This document shows, piece by piece, positions 31,839 to 41,384 of a DNA stretch of 64,000 bases. The translations under genes and the position numbers were made by a program. Origin of the DNA: Oreohelix idahoensis (lineage: Eukaryota > Mollusca > Gastropoda > Stylommatophora > Oreohelicidae); contig JAMPIV010005015.1 of NCBI GenBank assembly GCA_024509875.1, positions 992,001 to 1,056,000 on the forward strand, given 5' to 3'. Each line of letters begins with the position of its first letter. The first letter of the stretch is position 1. A model generated the notes under the pieces. It saw only the letters and a program-made list of their open reading frames with translations. It had not been told where the DNA came from and did not search any database.

Positions 31839-33655
31839 ATTCATTCATTCATTCATTCATAACCCTCCACTCCCAAAGGAGCATAGGCCTTCAACAAACA
31901 CATGCCAAGTCCTCCTGTCACGTGCCATCATCTCAAGTTCTTTCCATGTTCTCCTCATCATTTTCACCTCTGTTTCCAACTCTCTTCTCCATGTACTTCT
32001 TGGTCTTCCTCTGCCTCTCTTGCCCTGGGGGTTCCAGAACAAGGACTGCCTTGTAATGCTATCAACAGGTTTTCTCAGTGTGTGTCCTATCCATCGCCAT
32101 CGTCTTCTTCTCATTTCTTGTTCCACTGGCACTTGTCTAGTTCTTGTCATCAGTTCCACGTTGGTAACCTTGTCATACCATTTTAATCCCTCTATTCTAC
32201 GCAAGCACCCATTTATGAAAGTCTGTAGCTTTTTGGTTGTTGTCTTTGTTGTTCTCCATGTCTCAGAGCCATACAATAGGACTGACTTCACATTTGAGTT
32301 GAAGATTCTTATTTTCGTGTTGGATCCTATTTCTCTTGATCTCCATATATTTCCCAATGCAATGAAAGCTCCTCTTGCCTTTTGTATTCTTATTTTGATA
32401 TCGCTGTCTGTCCCTCCAACTTTGTCTATATTACTGCCAAGATATGTGTATGATTCTACATCTTGTATTGGTGTTTCTTCAATTTCAACCCTGTTATCAT
32501 TACCTGCATTTATTCGCATTATTTTTGTCTTTTCCCTGTGTATTTTCAGACCCAATTGCTGTGACCTCTCATCAAGTGTTTTCAATTTGTCCTGCATCTG
32601 ATTACGGCTATGGGACAGAAGAGCCAAGTCATCAGCAAAATCCAGATCATCCAACTGCTTAGTCAGAGTCCACTGGATTCCATTTCTGTTGTGTGTTGCC
32701 GATGATCTCATAACCCAATCTATTGCCAGCAAGAAAAGAAATGGAGACAAGAGGCATCCCTGTCGCACTCCTGTTCTTATCCCAAACGGTTCTGTAAGCT
32801 GTCCTTCGTGAAGAACTCTGCATGTCATGTCTTCATATGTTTTCTTTATTAAATTAATGATCTTCAGGGGAACTCCATAATGCCTCAACAATTTCCAAAG
32901 TGATTCTCTATCTACACTGTCAAATGCCTTTTCGTAGTCCACAAATCCGATGTATAGTGGTGAATTCCATTCCAGACTTTGTTCAACTATTATTCTCAAA
33001 GTGGCTATCTGGTCTGTACATGATCTGTTTTGTCGAAAACCTGCTTGTTCATCTCTCAGTTTCTTGTCCATGGACTCTTTTAATCTCTCAAGGATAATCC
33101 TGTTTAATACTTTTCCTGGCACTGATAGTAACATTATTCCTCTATAATTTGTGCACTCTTGTAAATTTCCCTTCTTAGGCAACTTAACCAGATATCCTTC
33201 CTTCCATTCTGCTGGTATCTCTTCCTTTTCCCAGACTTTACCAAGTAATTTATATAACATCTCTGTAGCCGTGTCGATATCTGCTTTGATGGCCTCTGCT
33301 GGAATGCCATCAGGTCCAGACGCTTTTCCATCTCTTAGAAGCTTTATGGCTTTCTTTATTTCTTCCTTCGTTGGTCTTTCACCATTAATTTGTAGCTCTT
33401 CTTCTGCTGGCTGGATGTCCGGCGGGTTTTGTGGAGCTGGTCTATTGAGAAGGTCCCCAAAATATTCTGTCCACCTCTTCTTTTGCTCTTGTATATTGCT
33501 GAGCAGTTTCCCATTCTTGTCTTTTATGAGGCAACTTGTTTGCTTGTATTTCCCTGTTAGCTTCTTTGTGCTGCTATACAGTTCTCTCATATTTCCTTTG
33601 GCTGCAGCATCTTCTGCCTCTCTTGCCAACTCCTCAATATACTTCCTCTTGTCTC
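31839..33655 (-). mobile_element. Young 5'-truncated RTE copy nested in LINE X
   Basis: A minus-strand RTE with an ATTC microsatellite tail at 31839-31860, near-identical to the complete copy at 12390-15625, ending at about 33655 inside the linker before the RT. I see no convincing target duplication: the left flank ends ...GAAACAT and the right begins TAAACAG. Insertion may have deleted a few bases of LINE X. Confidence 0.9.
31857..33629 (-). CDS. RTE reverse transcriptase, intact RT domain
   Basis: A 590-codon uninterrupted frame with the full RT: LVKLPKKGNLQECTNYRGI (149-165), QAGFRQNRSCTDQI (195-208), first palm Asp in IGFVDYEKAFDSV (227-239), GVRQGCLLSP (287-296), FADD at 331-334, and the R/W-rich C-terminal region. 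Because the frame lacks the base inserted in the 12.4-kb copy, it shows the true joined reading frame of the family. The endonuclease is missing, so it cannot retrotranspose by itself. The first Met is internal. Confidence 0.93.
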   Translation of the reverse strand: MAREAEDAAAKGNMRELYSSTKKLTGKYKQTSCLIKDKNGKLLSNIQEQKKRWTEYFGDLLNRPAPQNPPDIQPAEEELQINGERPTKEEIKKAIKLLRDGKASGPDGIPAEAIKADIDTATEMLYKLLGKVWEKEEIPAEWKEGYLVKLPKKGNLQECTNYRGIMLLSVPGKVLNRIILERLKESMDKKLRDEQAGFRQNRSCTDQIATLRIIVEQSLEWNSPLYIGFVDYEKAFDSVDRESLWKLLRHYGVPLKIINLIKKTYEDMTCRVLHEGQLTEPFGIRTGVRQGCLLSPFLFLLAIDWVMRSSATHNRNGIQWTLTKQLDDLDFADDLALLSHSRNQMQDKLKTLDERSQQLGLKIHREKTKIMRINAGNDNRVEIEETPIQDVESYTYLGSNIDKVGGTDSDIKIRIQKARGAFIALGNIWRSREIGSNTKIRIFNSNVKSVLLYGSETWRTTKTTTKKLQTFINGCLRRIEGLKWYDKVTNVELMTRTRQVPVEQEMRRRRWRWIGHTLRKPVDSITRQSLFWNPQGKRGRGRPRSTWRRELETEVKMMRRTWKELEMMARDRRTWHVFVEGLCSFGSGGL

Positions 33656-33719
33656 TAAACAGTTATCTCACAAATTTAAACTGAGAATCATAAAGTGTTA
33701 TACATACTCTGCATTTCTG

Positions 33720-34118
33720 TATGGTGTGGAAACATGGACGATGGATAAGCATTTGGAAGAATAAATTGAGGCTCTTGAAATGTGGATATATAGAAGAATG
33801 GGGCATATTTCATGGAAAGAGATGAAAACAAACAAGGAGGTCCTAGAAAATCTAGGTATGAAAAGAGAACTAATGAGGGAGATCAAAGTTCGGCAGCTAA
33901 AATACTTTGGCCACATAAAAAGGCATAACACCTTGCAGAAGACCATAACAGTAGGGAGAGTTGAAGGCAAACGTGCAAGGAGAAGACAGCGCTATAAGTG
34001 GGAAGATAACATCAAGAGATGGACAGGAAAGAGTCTATCAGAGTGCACCACCAAGACAAGAGACAGAAGACGTTGGAGATCCATTGCAGCCAACCTTCGT
34101 TGTGGAGATGGCAACTGA
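33720..34118 (+). pseudogene. LINE X C-terminal region
   Basis: Past the nested RTE the LINE X protein resumes with FLYGVETWTMDKHLEE, one stop, then MWIYRRMGHISWKEMKTN, RQLKYFGHIKRH, GRVEGKRARRRQRYKWEDNI and RRRWRSIAANL. This R/W-rich C-terminal layout is typical of RTE-like and related LINEs. The frame ends at TGA just before the GAT tail and the target duplication. Confidence 0.85.
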
Positions 34119-34138
34119 TGATGATGAATGCCAAGATA

Positions 34139-35761
34139 TATACTACTCGTCAAAAGTCAAGGGCTACTTAGAAAAACCTTGGTTGAAACCATAAAACAAA
34201 TCTGATATAAACGTAATTGGTATCAGTCAAAACGGCATTTATTTAATACCAAGTTTACATGTCACGTAAAGAAATGGAAACACACATTCAAACGCAATGA
34301 AGCTGTGAAGTGTGTCACCCACCTTTTCAAAAGTCACACGATAGATATTGGACAAATAGACATTTCACAATCGGGTATGTTCACCGTTTGCAGCAAGGCA
34401 TTCAAGACAGCGTAGACGCATCCAGTCCACAAGGGTCCGAAAAGTATCCTGAGGAACAGCTTGAATTTCCTGAAGCAGAAAGGCAGTCAGCTGTGCAACA
34501 TCCATTGGCAGGGGGTGATTTGTTGACAATCTTCGACCAAGGACATCCCAGAGGTGCTCAATCGGAGAAAGGTCAGGTGAATGAGCTGGCCACGCCATCC
34601 TGATGATCCCATATTGCTGAATACACTTATTCACCACACGAGCTCGATGGGGTCGAGCGTTATTATCTTGGAGGATGGCAGTACCTCCTATGGCCTCCAG
34701 AGCAGGCTGAACAATTGGTCTCAAGATTTCGTTCTGGTATCTTGGGCCGGTCAAGTTGCCTTGGATGATGTAGAGTGGGGTCCTGCAGTGTCTGTAGAAG
34801 CCTCCTCAGACCGTGACAGAACCCCTACCATAACGATCCACCTCTCGAATTGTGGCATCAGTAAATCGCTCTCCTGGTCGTCTCCAAACTCGAATCCTGC
34901 CATCATTGAATGACACAATGAAGCGAGATTCATCAGTGAAGAGAACTTGACACCATTGTTGCCTTGTCCATCGGATGTGCTCGCGACACCAAGCAACACG
35001 GGTCTGCGATGAGCAGGAGTAAGAGGGATTCTGACTGCAGGACGTCGAGCAGCCAGTCCAAATTCATGTAAACGTCTGCAAATGGTGCTTTGACTGACAT
35101 TAACGTTTACAGTTTATCTCAGCTGACATCTTAAAGTGGAACAAGTCACTGTTCGATGGCGCAGGGCTGACAACAAGAGGTACCGGTCATCATGTCTACT
35201 GGTGCATCTAGGGCGACCTGGCCAGTGGCGATCCTCCACACTTCCTGTGGCCTGAAATCTCTCCAAAATTCTTTGGATAGTAGAGTGTGACACTGCAAAT
35301 CGTCTAGCAACCTCACGGACAGATAAACTACTTTCAACCCACGCTATAGCCCTTAATCTTTATAAGGTGTCAAGACTTCTTCTCGGTGGCATGGTCTTTG
35401 CAAATGATGAAACTACCCTAAGTCTGCTGATTGTAAAACAAATTAAGAGTGAACTCTGTTCACGAAATGTCGCCATTGCACGTGGAATGTCAATCAGCAC
35501 GATTACTTCACCTGTTTGGTTGTACGGAAGTTTGAAAAAAAACAGATTAAAAATGTGAATTTATGGTCAGGAAACCAAATTGCACGTGATCACCATTGTT
35601 CTCGGTGAGTTGTTTTTATGCTTAACGTGCATAGAGGACTGTCAGAGAAAGATACTGCACCCATTTTTACTAAAACGTTCCTTCATTTAATCACTCTATG
35701 CGCTTATATAAAAGTGTATTGAAAATAATAGGGTGGCCCTTGACTTTTGACGAGTAGTATA
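34139..35761 (-). mobile_element. Tc1-like DNA transposon, copy 1
   Basis: Terminal inverted repeats beginning TACTACTCGTCAAAAGTCAA mark 34141 and, in complement, 35759, with TA duplications at 34139-34140 and 35760-35761. The transposase is on the minus strand and broken. It abuts LINE X: the TA target lies one base pair after that element's right-hand target duplication, so both hit the same point of the L2-like LINE. Copy 2 of the same family is at 61208-62924. Confidence 0.92.
34365..35390 (-). pseudogene. Tc1-like transposase, copy 1, broken and catalytically mutated
   Basis: The last 129 codons (34754-34365) form an open frame with SPDLSPIEHLWDVLGRRL (catalytic Glu) and a terminal LAANGEHTRL. 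The upstream helix-turn-helix and first catalytic Asp region lie in other frames up to about 35390. In this copy the second catalytic Asp is replaced: QDNNARPH, versus QDDNARPH in copy 2, so the residue directly before NARPH is Asn. With the frameshifts this copy is inactive. Confidence 0.88.
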
Positions 35762-36967
35762 TTTGAGAACTTCATGTACTGTTAGAAAAGGAATATCTCT
35801 AAGATCTGTTATGGTATGTTCAGTGTTGCAGAAGGCTGTCAATTTACTAATATCGCAGTCCATTGGCGTTAGTGTCGACTTGAGATGGCTAATTTCTGTT
35901 TTGAAGTAACTGCTAAAATGAGTTGCCGTGAGGGAGCAGCTTTTTGGTAAAGAATTTAGTGACTTTGATTTGTGTGTTAGTGTTCTAATGGCTGCCCAGA
36001 CTTCTTTGCTGTTTGCTTTGTCTTGAATCATCTTCTTGAAATGTAGTTTCTTCTCCTGACGAATGAGGTATTGTACTTTGTTTCTAAGCATCCGATACCT
36101 GCTGAAATATTTGAGCTTATGTGCTTCGTCCCGCTCTCGCATTGTTGATAATATTTCGTTGGTTATCCATGGGGTCTTTCTGATGTTTTTGACACGAATC
36201 TGCTTTATAGGAACATGTTTGTCGAATATGTTGTTGAAAGTTTGTGTCCAGTATGTTATGGCTTTTTCTGGATGCGGAAGTTGGTACACGTATGAGAGAG
36301 GGGATATTTGTAGGTCTTGTAGGAATATTTGAAGGTTAAAGTTTTTGAAATTCCTGTAATAGACTGTGATGTGTTCTGTTTTGGGTGCTTTGAACCCCTT
36401 TCTCGTCCAGGTACAGCAAATAGGATAGTGGTCACTTAATGCTGTTTGTGTGACTGTGCATTCTATAATGTTTTCTGGGCAGGTCGTATAGATATGATCA
36501 ATTAGTGCAGATGATGAGTCTGTTACTCTCGTGGGTTGATTGACTAACTGTGTGAGGTTGTATAAGATGGTGATATTATTCCACGTGTTGTTCGGTTTCT
36601 GAAGGTCAATATTGAAATCACCCAGTAGAATAATTTCCTTCGAAGAAGCCCAAACGTTGTCCATCATTCGTGAGAATGTGTCTAACCAGACAGTAGAAGA
36701 GCTATGGTTTTGGTACAGGTAACCAATTAAAACGGGGATCAGGTTGGGGAGTTTTATTTCCAGCCATATACATTCAATGCCAGTATGTATGTTCCAGATC
36801 ATCACGGCGTCTGTACTGATGTTGAGATGTATATGACTAGCCCTGTTTCATGTTGTCTGTTAGAATCCCTGCGAATGGTGGTGAATCCATTAATACCAAT
36901 TTCTTCATCTGTAATTTTGTCATTGAGACGCGTTTCAGAAAAACAAAATATGTGGAAGTTTTGTTAG
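35762..36967 (-). pseudogene. L2/CR1-like LINE endonuclease
   Basis: The 369-codon frame from 36805, plus the preceding piece in another frame to about 36967, form an endonuclease-exonuclease-phosphatase domain. FHIFCFSETRLND (metal-binding Glu) is in the upstream piece. GDFNIDL is at residues 62-68 and SDHYPI at 124-129 of the main frame, followed by a basic linker (for example TPWITNEIL and YLIRQEKKLHFKK). The frame stops in the Tc1 element's terminal repeat. A frameshift near 36805 breaks the N-terminus. Confidence 0.88.
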
Positions 36968-37499
36968 AGAGAGGTGGAGACTTCAGAAAGCTTACCTAGC
37001 AGGTGGTAAATGTTTAAAAGACCAATTTTAAGCCCTCATGGTTTAAGCCATCAATTAGTGATATTGCCTATATTTTGATTAGAGTTTTTGCACTCGGATA
37101 TGATAATAGTCAATAGGAAAGAAATAATGAGGGGAGAAGGAATGAGTAAGAAGCAATAAAATTAGTACACAATGGTTAATACAAAATTGTAAACAAGTTA
37201 TAAAATATACACTGCCATAGATTTCTCTAAAGTCCGTGGACACTGTTTACAGTATCTTAATCTTTGCAAAAAGTGCGGTTTTTATCTTAAAATACAGTCT
37301 GTTCCAAACACAAAGGAATATTTTACTTCAACCACAGTCAATGTAGAAAATTAATCTTTTTGGGACAGTTAAAGGTCCACGCTGTGACTTAGCTTGTTAG
37401 TTTTGTGAGGATTTCCTAATTTTCCTCAACACAAAAAAAAAAAACGAAGGTGCAGGCGGAGAGAAGGCATCAATTTGGGAACTAAGCTCCATTTCTTTC
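36968..37499. other. L2-like LINE inter-ORF spacer, probably
   Basis: Non-coding sequence between the endonuclease and the family-D fragment. It contains an A-run near 37430. It is likely the end of ORF1 or the ORF1-ORF2 spacer of the L2-like LINE, but I see no motif that proves it. Confidence 0.4.
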
Positions 37500-38290
37500 T
37501 TTGATCCTTAGCTGCCGACCGTCAAAGAAGTCAGTGGCCATCACACCTAGTGGCGTCTTGTAGGGCAACAACAAATTGATTCCACTTTGCTCGGTCGGTG
37601 GCCATCCTTCGTACAGTGCCCCGACTCTGGTTCATTCTTTTTATCTCAGCCTCCACAGTCCTCCGCCAGGTTGTTTTTGGTCGGCCTCTCTTTCGTTTTC
37701 CTTAAGGGTCCAAAGCATAGCTGTTCTTGTGATGGCATCGGGGTCTCTTCTGAGGACATGGCCAACCCAGCTCCATCGTCTGCCAGCTATGATGGTGTGC
37801 ATGTCCTCTTGCTTGCTCCGAGTAAGCAGATCTTGGTTGGTGATGGTATTCGGCCAAAAGATTCGGTGAATTTTTCTTCGGCACGTTGTGTGAAAAGAGG
37901 ACAATTTCGACATTTCCTTCAATGTAACTTTCCAGCATTCCGCACCATAGAGAAGCACAGAAAGCACACAGCTCTGATATAATCTTAATTTTGTGCTGTG
38001 CTGTATTGAGAGGACTTCCAGATGTTGTTTAGGCTAGAAAAGGCTGTTCTTGCCTTAATTCATTCTGATGTTGATGTCTTTGCCTGCTCCGCGGTCTGGT
38101 GTTTACTATGCATCCTAGGTATGTGAAGGTGTCTGTCTGTACCAGTTGCTGATTCCTTACTGATATGGGCTCAGGGTTGCTCACATTGTGCGTCATGACC
38201 TCTGACTTCTTTAAATTGATGTTCAAGCCCACCTGCTGGCTAAACTTAATAAGTCTATCCGTTTTTTCCTGGATGTGCTCTAAGCTGATT
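37500..38290 (-). pseudogene. RTE-like LINE C-terminal fragment (family D)
   Basis: On the minus strand the sequence encodes, in several frames, LNINLKKSEVM and TFTYLGCIVNT (thumb, about 38230-38090), then VLLYGAECWK, RIFWPNTITNQDLL and RRWSWVGHVLRRD (37967-37641). This is the same family as 2461-2745, about 4085-4190 and 50585-50740. It is 5' truncated just before the thumb and frame-broken, so dead. It has inserted between ORF1 and the endonuclease of the L2-like LINE. I did not find clear target duplications. Confidence 0.78.
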
Positions 38291-38299
38291 TGAAATACG

Positions 38300-40760
38300 G
38301 CTTTTAAGTGAGTTTATCTGCAACAGCTTGGTGTTTGTGCGCTGAATTTTGTTCTGAAAAGTCGTATACAGACATCTGAAATGCCTGCATCAATACTTCT
38401 GGGCTATACTGCCTAACCTGATGTAGCACAGACGAACTATGAGAGTGGCATTCTTGGCGAGTAGAGACAGGATGAGGAGTCCCATTTCCTAGTTGTAGTT
38501 CCTGTGTTGTGGTTACTTGATGTAGAGGAAGAACGGGTCATACTTGTAGCCCAGTCTTTTCATCTGTCTAGTTGTGTCTGTCGAGCAGGTAGTGGAGGGG
38601 GTGTCTGTAGTGTGGGTAATGGGGGAAACATTTGGTCATAAAGATTAGGGTGGGGGATGGGAGTAGGTGTAGCTTTGCTAAATAAATGAGTATTACCTGA
38701 GGTTGACGATGAGTGGTTATAAGGGGTTCTGCGTGGATTCACTGAGTTTAGTGTGTAATTTGTGTCACTGACTGATGAATATGTGTGTTTCTGGTGTGTC
38801 CTCTGGGGGAACTTTAAATTTTTGGCTAGGTAGCTCGTCCCTAGCTTAGAAGTGTGGACTTGATCTATACAAGGTATATAGCATCTTTTTTGGTGCACCT
38901 GACTTTGATGTGAAAAAAAGGTGTGTTGTTAATGAAAGAAATGTGATGTTTAGTGCAGAAATTATATAGCACCTTGTTGTTGATATCTACAATTTGGTGT
39001 GCTTTACCATAGCTGGGCGGAATTATTGACAAGATAAATATGGAGGTGTTTGGGAATTTTTGTTTTATGTTGTCAATCAATCTGGAGATGTCTAATGGGT
39101 TAATAGTGTATCCTTTTTGTGCTATCATTTATCCCTACGTGAACTGTGGTTTTCCTTATGTTAGTATTTGTGTGGGGATGGCTGATTTTATTGGTTGTTC
39201 TCACTATTCCAGCTCCAGATAGTGGTATTACTGTGACAATGTCCTCTGACGTTTTTGACACTCTGTCACTGTGAATACCTTTTAGCAGTGAGTCCCCAGT
39301 GATTATGTGATGTGTGTTGTGAGGTATGTGTCGATGGTGCTGTGGCTGAGGTCGTGCACGACGGCGTTGTTGGTGCCATTGATGTTCTTCTTGCTGGAGT
39401 TCTTCAGCGCATTTTTGTGTCGGTTGTTGTGTTCTTTCATGTCCCGATGCTTTTGTTGCTCTGGGATCTACTTGTGTGGGTTGTCTTGGTAGGTTTTCAG
39501 TACGATGACTAATGTTTACCTCAATCGGCTAAGTCTTGTTTGGTGAAGTTTCTTTTTGTTCTTTTTTTAAATATTCTGTTGGCCGTTTTCATGATTGTGA
39601 TGTCGTGTGCATATTTTGTCTTCAGGAACTGGTGTTTTAGGTTAAGAGGGTAAAGGAGCAGGCGATATTTGTGGTGTAATTGGATGACCCGATATTTGAG
39701 GGTTTTGGACACCATCGTTGTTGTTTTTACTGTCTGAAGCTTCTTGTATTTGGTCTATTCTATTTATCAGCCTTGTGTTTTCTTGTCTGAGACTTGACCT
39801 CATGCCTGAGTGCGTCAAGTTCTCTTTTGAGTGAGCTGTCCAGGTCTTGTTTGAGTTCAGCAATGATGTTTCTCACTGAACTTTCAAGGATGGTAATCAG
39901 CGCTTCACAACAGCGCTTCTCTGTTCCTTCTTCTAGGCTTTGCACTTCGCGGCTGTCTTGCTCCTTAGTGTACTCAATAGCTAGGAGCTGTTTAAGAGGA
40001 GAGTATAAATGATGATGGATAGGCATTATCCTTCTAGTAACAGTGTCTTTGGTGCATGATGGGTGTGTCTCGTGTGCATTGGGCGAGTGATTTAGATCTG
40101 GATTATCTGTATGTATATTTGCATTAAGGGTAGATGATGCTAGTTCCAAGGTACGTTTTGGAATATCATTAGAAAGGGAAACATTTTCGTTGGGTTCCTC
40201 TCCAGTTTGCACAATTATTGGAGTGATGCTCAGTAGAGGGGAAGAGCTGATTGGAATGGAACAGGGGGGAAGGACTGGCTTCAATGGTTAGCTGAGGGTG
40301 TGCGTTAGCAGGCCTGACTCCTGTGATTGTTGATGAAGAGGCAAGATCAGTTGCAATCATGGTTTTATCTAAAGTTGATCTTTGGAGGTGAGAATATTCA
40401 ACGTCTAACCATGTCTGTACACACTCTGCTGTTCCTTGAGCTAATACTTTATTTTTAGTGTGGTACAGATGTATTGTGAGGGGGTCGGTGCTTATTTTGT
40501 CCCCAACAATAGTGTCTAGTTGATCGCTCCGAGTTTCAATAGAACAGTTTCGGTAGTACTCTAGGCAAGTGTGTTTGAAAATTTCGTAGTGTTGGCTGTT
40601 ATGGAATTCAACAGAGCAACATTGACCATTGTTCGTTTGCTTGATGGTCAGATGTGGATGGTTGTTCCAGGCATTTAATTTTCTTTGTACGCTTTTCCCT
40701 TGTTGGGAGAGTAGCTTTTAGCTACTGTGGAAGGGCGAAATCTGCCATCTCTTGGCGGTT
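38300..40760 (-). pseudogene. L2/CR1-like ORF1 with SGNH esterase domain
   Basis: On the minus strand, pieces in several frames give, in order: MADFALP at about 40755; a YRNCSIETRSDQL and IHLYHTKNKVLAQG block (about 40560-40440); a Ser/Pro-rich region; a coiled-coil-like stretch (ITILESSVRNIIAELKQDL, about 39900-39840); and then an esterase. The esterase has GDSLLKGIHSDRV near 39290, VHVGIND near 39150, and LIDNIKQKFPNTSIFILSIIPP with FINNTPFF (39090-38930). GDS and GxND are blocks I and III of SGNH hydrolases, an ORF1 feature of CR1/L2-type LINEs. Multiple stops make it a pseudogene. Confidence 0.75.
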
Positions 40761-40800
40761 TTACCGTTGCTGAAACGAAGCGTTTCTCCCCGCTAGCCAT

Positions 40801-41083
40801 ATCACATTACATGCTACAAGGCGGACAAGTCCTGTGATTTATCATAATCTATTGTTCCCTAGCCACAGGGTCACAGTTACACTTTGGAATGTGTTACCAA
40901 AACTGAAGATAGTGCTATGTTGAAAGTTCCGCCAAATACTTTTCTGTGAACTAATTAACTTACTCTGCTTATAGATCCTGCCCGGACATGATCACCACAT
41001 AGACAATAAAAACGTGAACAAAATCAAGATCTGAACTCGTATGTCTTCATTGGATTTGTATGGCTAAATAAAGGCAATTGACA
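40801..41083. other. No recognisable gene
   Basis: Non-coding sequence between the 5' end of the L2-like LINE and an RTE remnant on the plus strand. No motif or shared repeat is visible. Confidence 0.5.
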
Positions 41084-41382
41084 GTGTATTCAGAGAACAA
41101 CTTTGAAAGTTGGTGGGGCATTATGGAGTTCTTCTGAACGTAATAACGAAAACATTTAAAAACATGGAACGCAGAATTCTTCATAAAGAATAACGTGCGT
41201 TTGAGATAAGAACTGGAGTGTGACAGTGCTGCCTCTGGTCACCATTTCTCTTCTTGTTGGCTATAGACCGGGTTATGAAATCATCGACTTCAAGCAATAG
41301 AAATAGAGCCCAGAGGACTATGACTAAACAGCTTAAGGATCTACATTTTTCAGACGATTTCGCTCTTCTGTCCCATAAACAT
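41084..41382 (+). pseudogene. Decayed RTE remnant
   Basis: Plus-strand counterpart of the RTE RT region between WKLMRHYGV and DFADDLALLSH of the 12.4-kb copy. For example, GGCATTATGGAGTTC, a region for RTGVRQGC (here with stops) and a degraded FADD region. It is full of stops and indels, so old. It breaks off at 41382, where a piece of LINE X begins. Confidence 0.7.
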
Positions 41383-41384
41383 AG

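Larger units (their letters stand above)
31196..34138 (+). mobile_element. RTE-like LINE X, 5' truncated, with 12-bp target duplication
   Basis: The insert 31208-34126 is flanked by AATGCCAAGATA at 31196-31207 and 34127-34138, and ends in a GAT microsatellite. It encodes an RT palm/thumb (31230-31805) and a C-terminal tail (about 33720-34118), and a nearly intact RTE copy (31839-33655) is inserted between them. A decayed relative (X2) lies at 41385-41756 and 43080-43540. It inserted into the L2-like LINE. Confidence 0.92.
29700..40800 (-). mobile_element. L2/CR1-like LINE with ORF1 esterase, split by later insertions
   Basis: A long LINE on the minus strand. It starts near 40800 with ORF1 (from about 40755) and runs through coiled-coil and SGNH-esterase blocks. 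It then has the endonuclease (36967-35762) and RT (31195-29789). The EN and RT halves are separated by an RTE-like element (31208-34126, itself holding another RTE) and a Tc1 element (34141-35759). A family-D LINE piece (37500-38290) lies between ORF1 and EN. The RT catalytic YADD block is deleted, so the copy is dead. Confidence 0.85.

Noticed and set aside
31839..33655. Target-site duplication around the nested RTE copy
   Set aside because: Left flank GAAACAT and right flank TAAACAG share no convincing direct repeat; a small target deletion is as likely.
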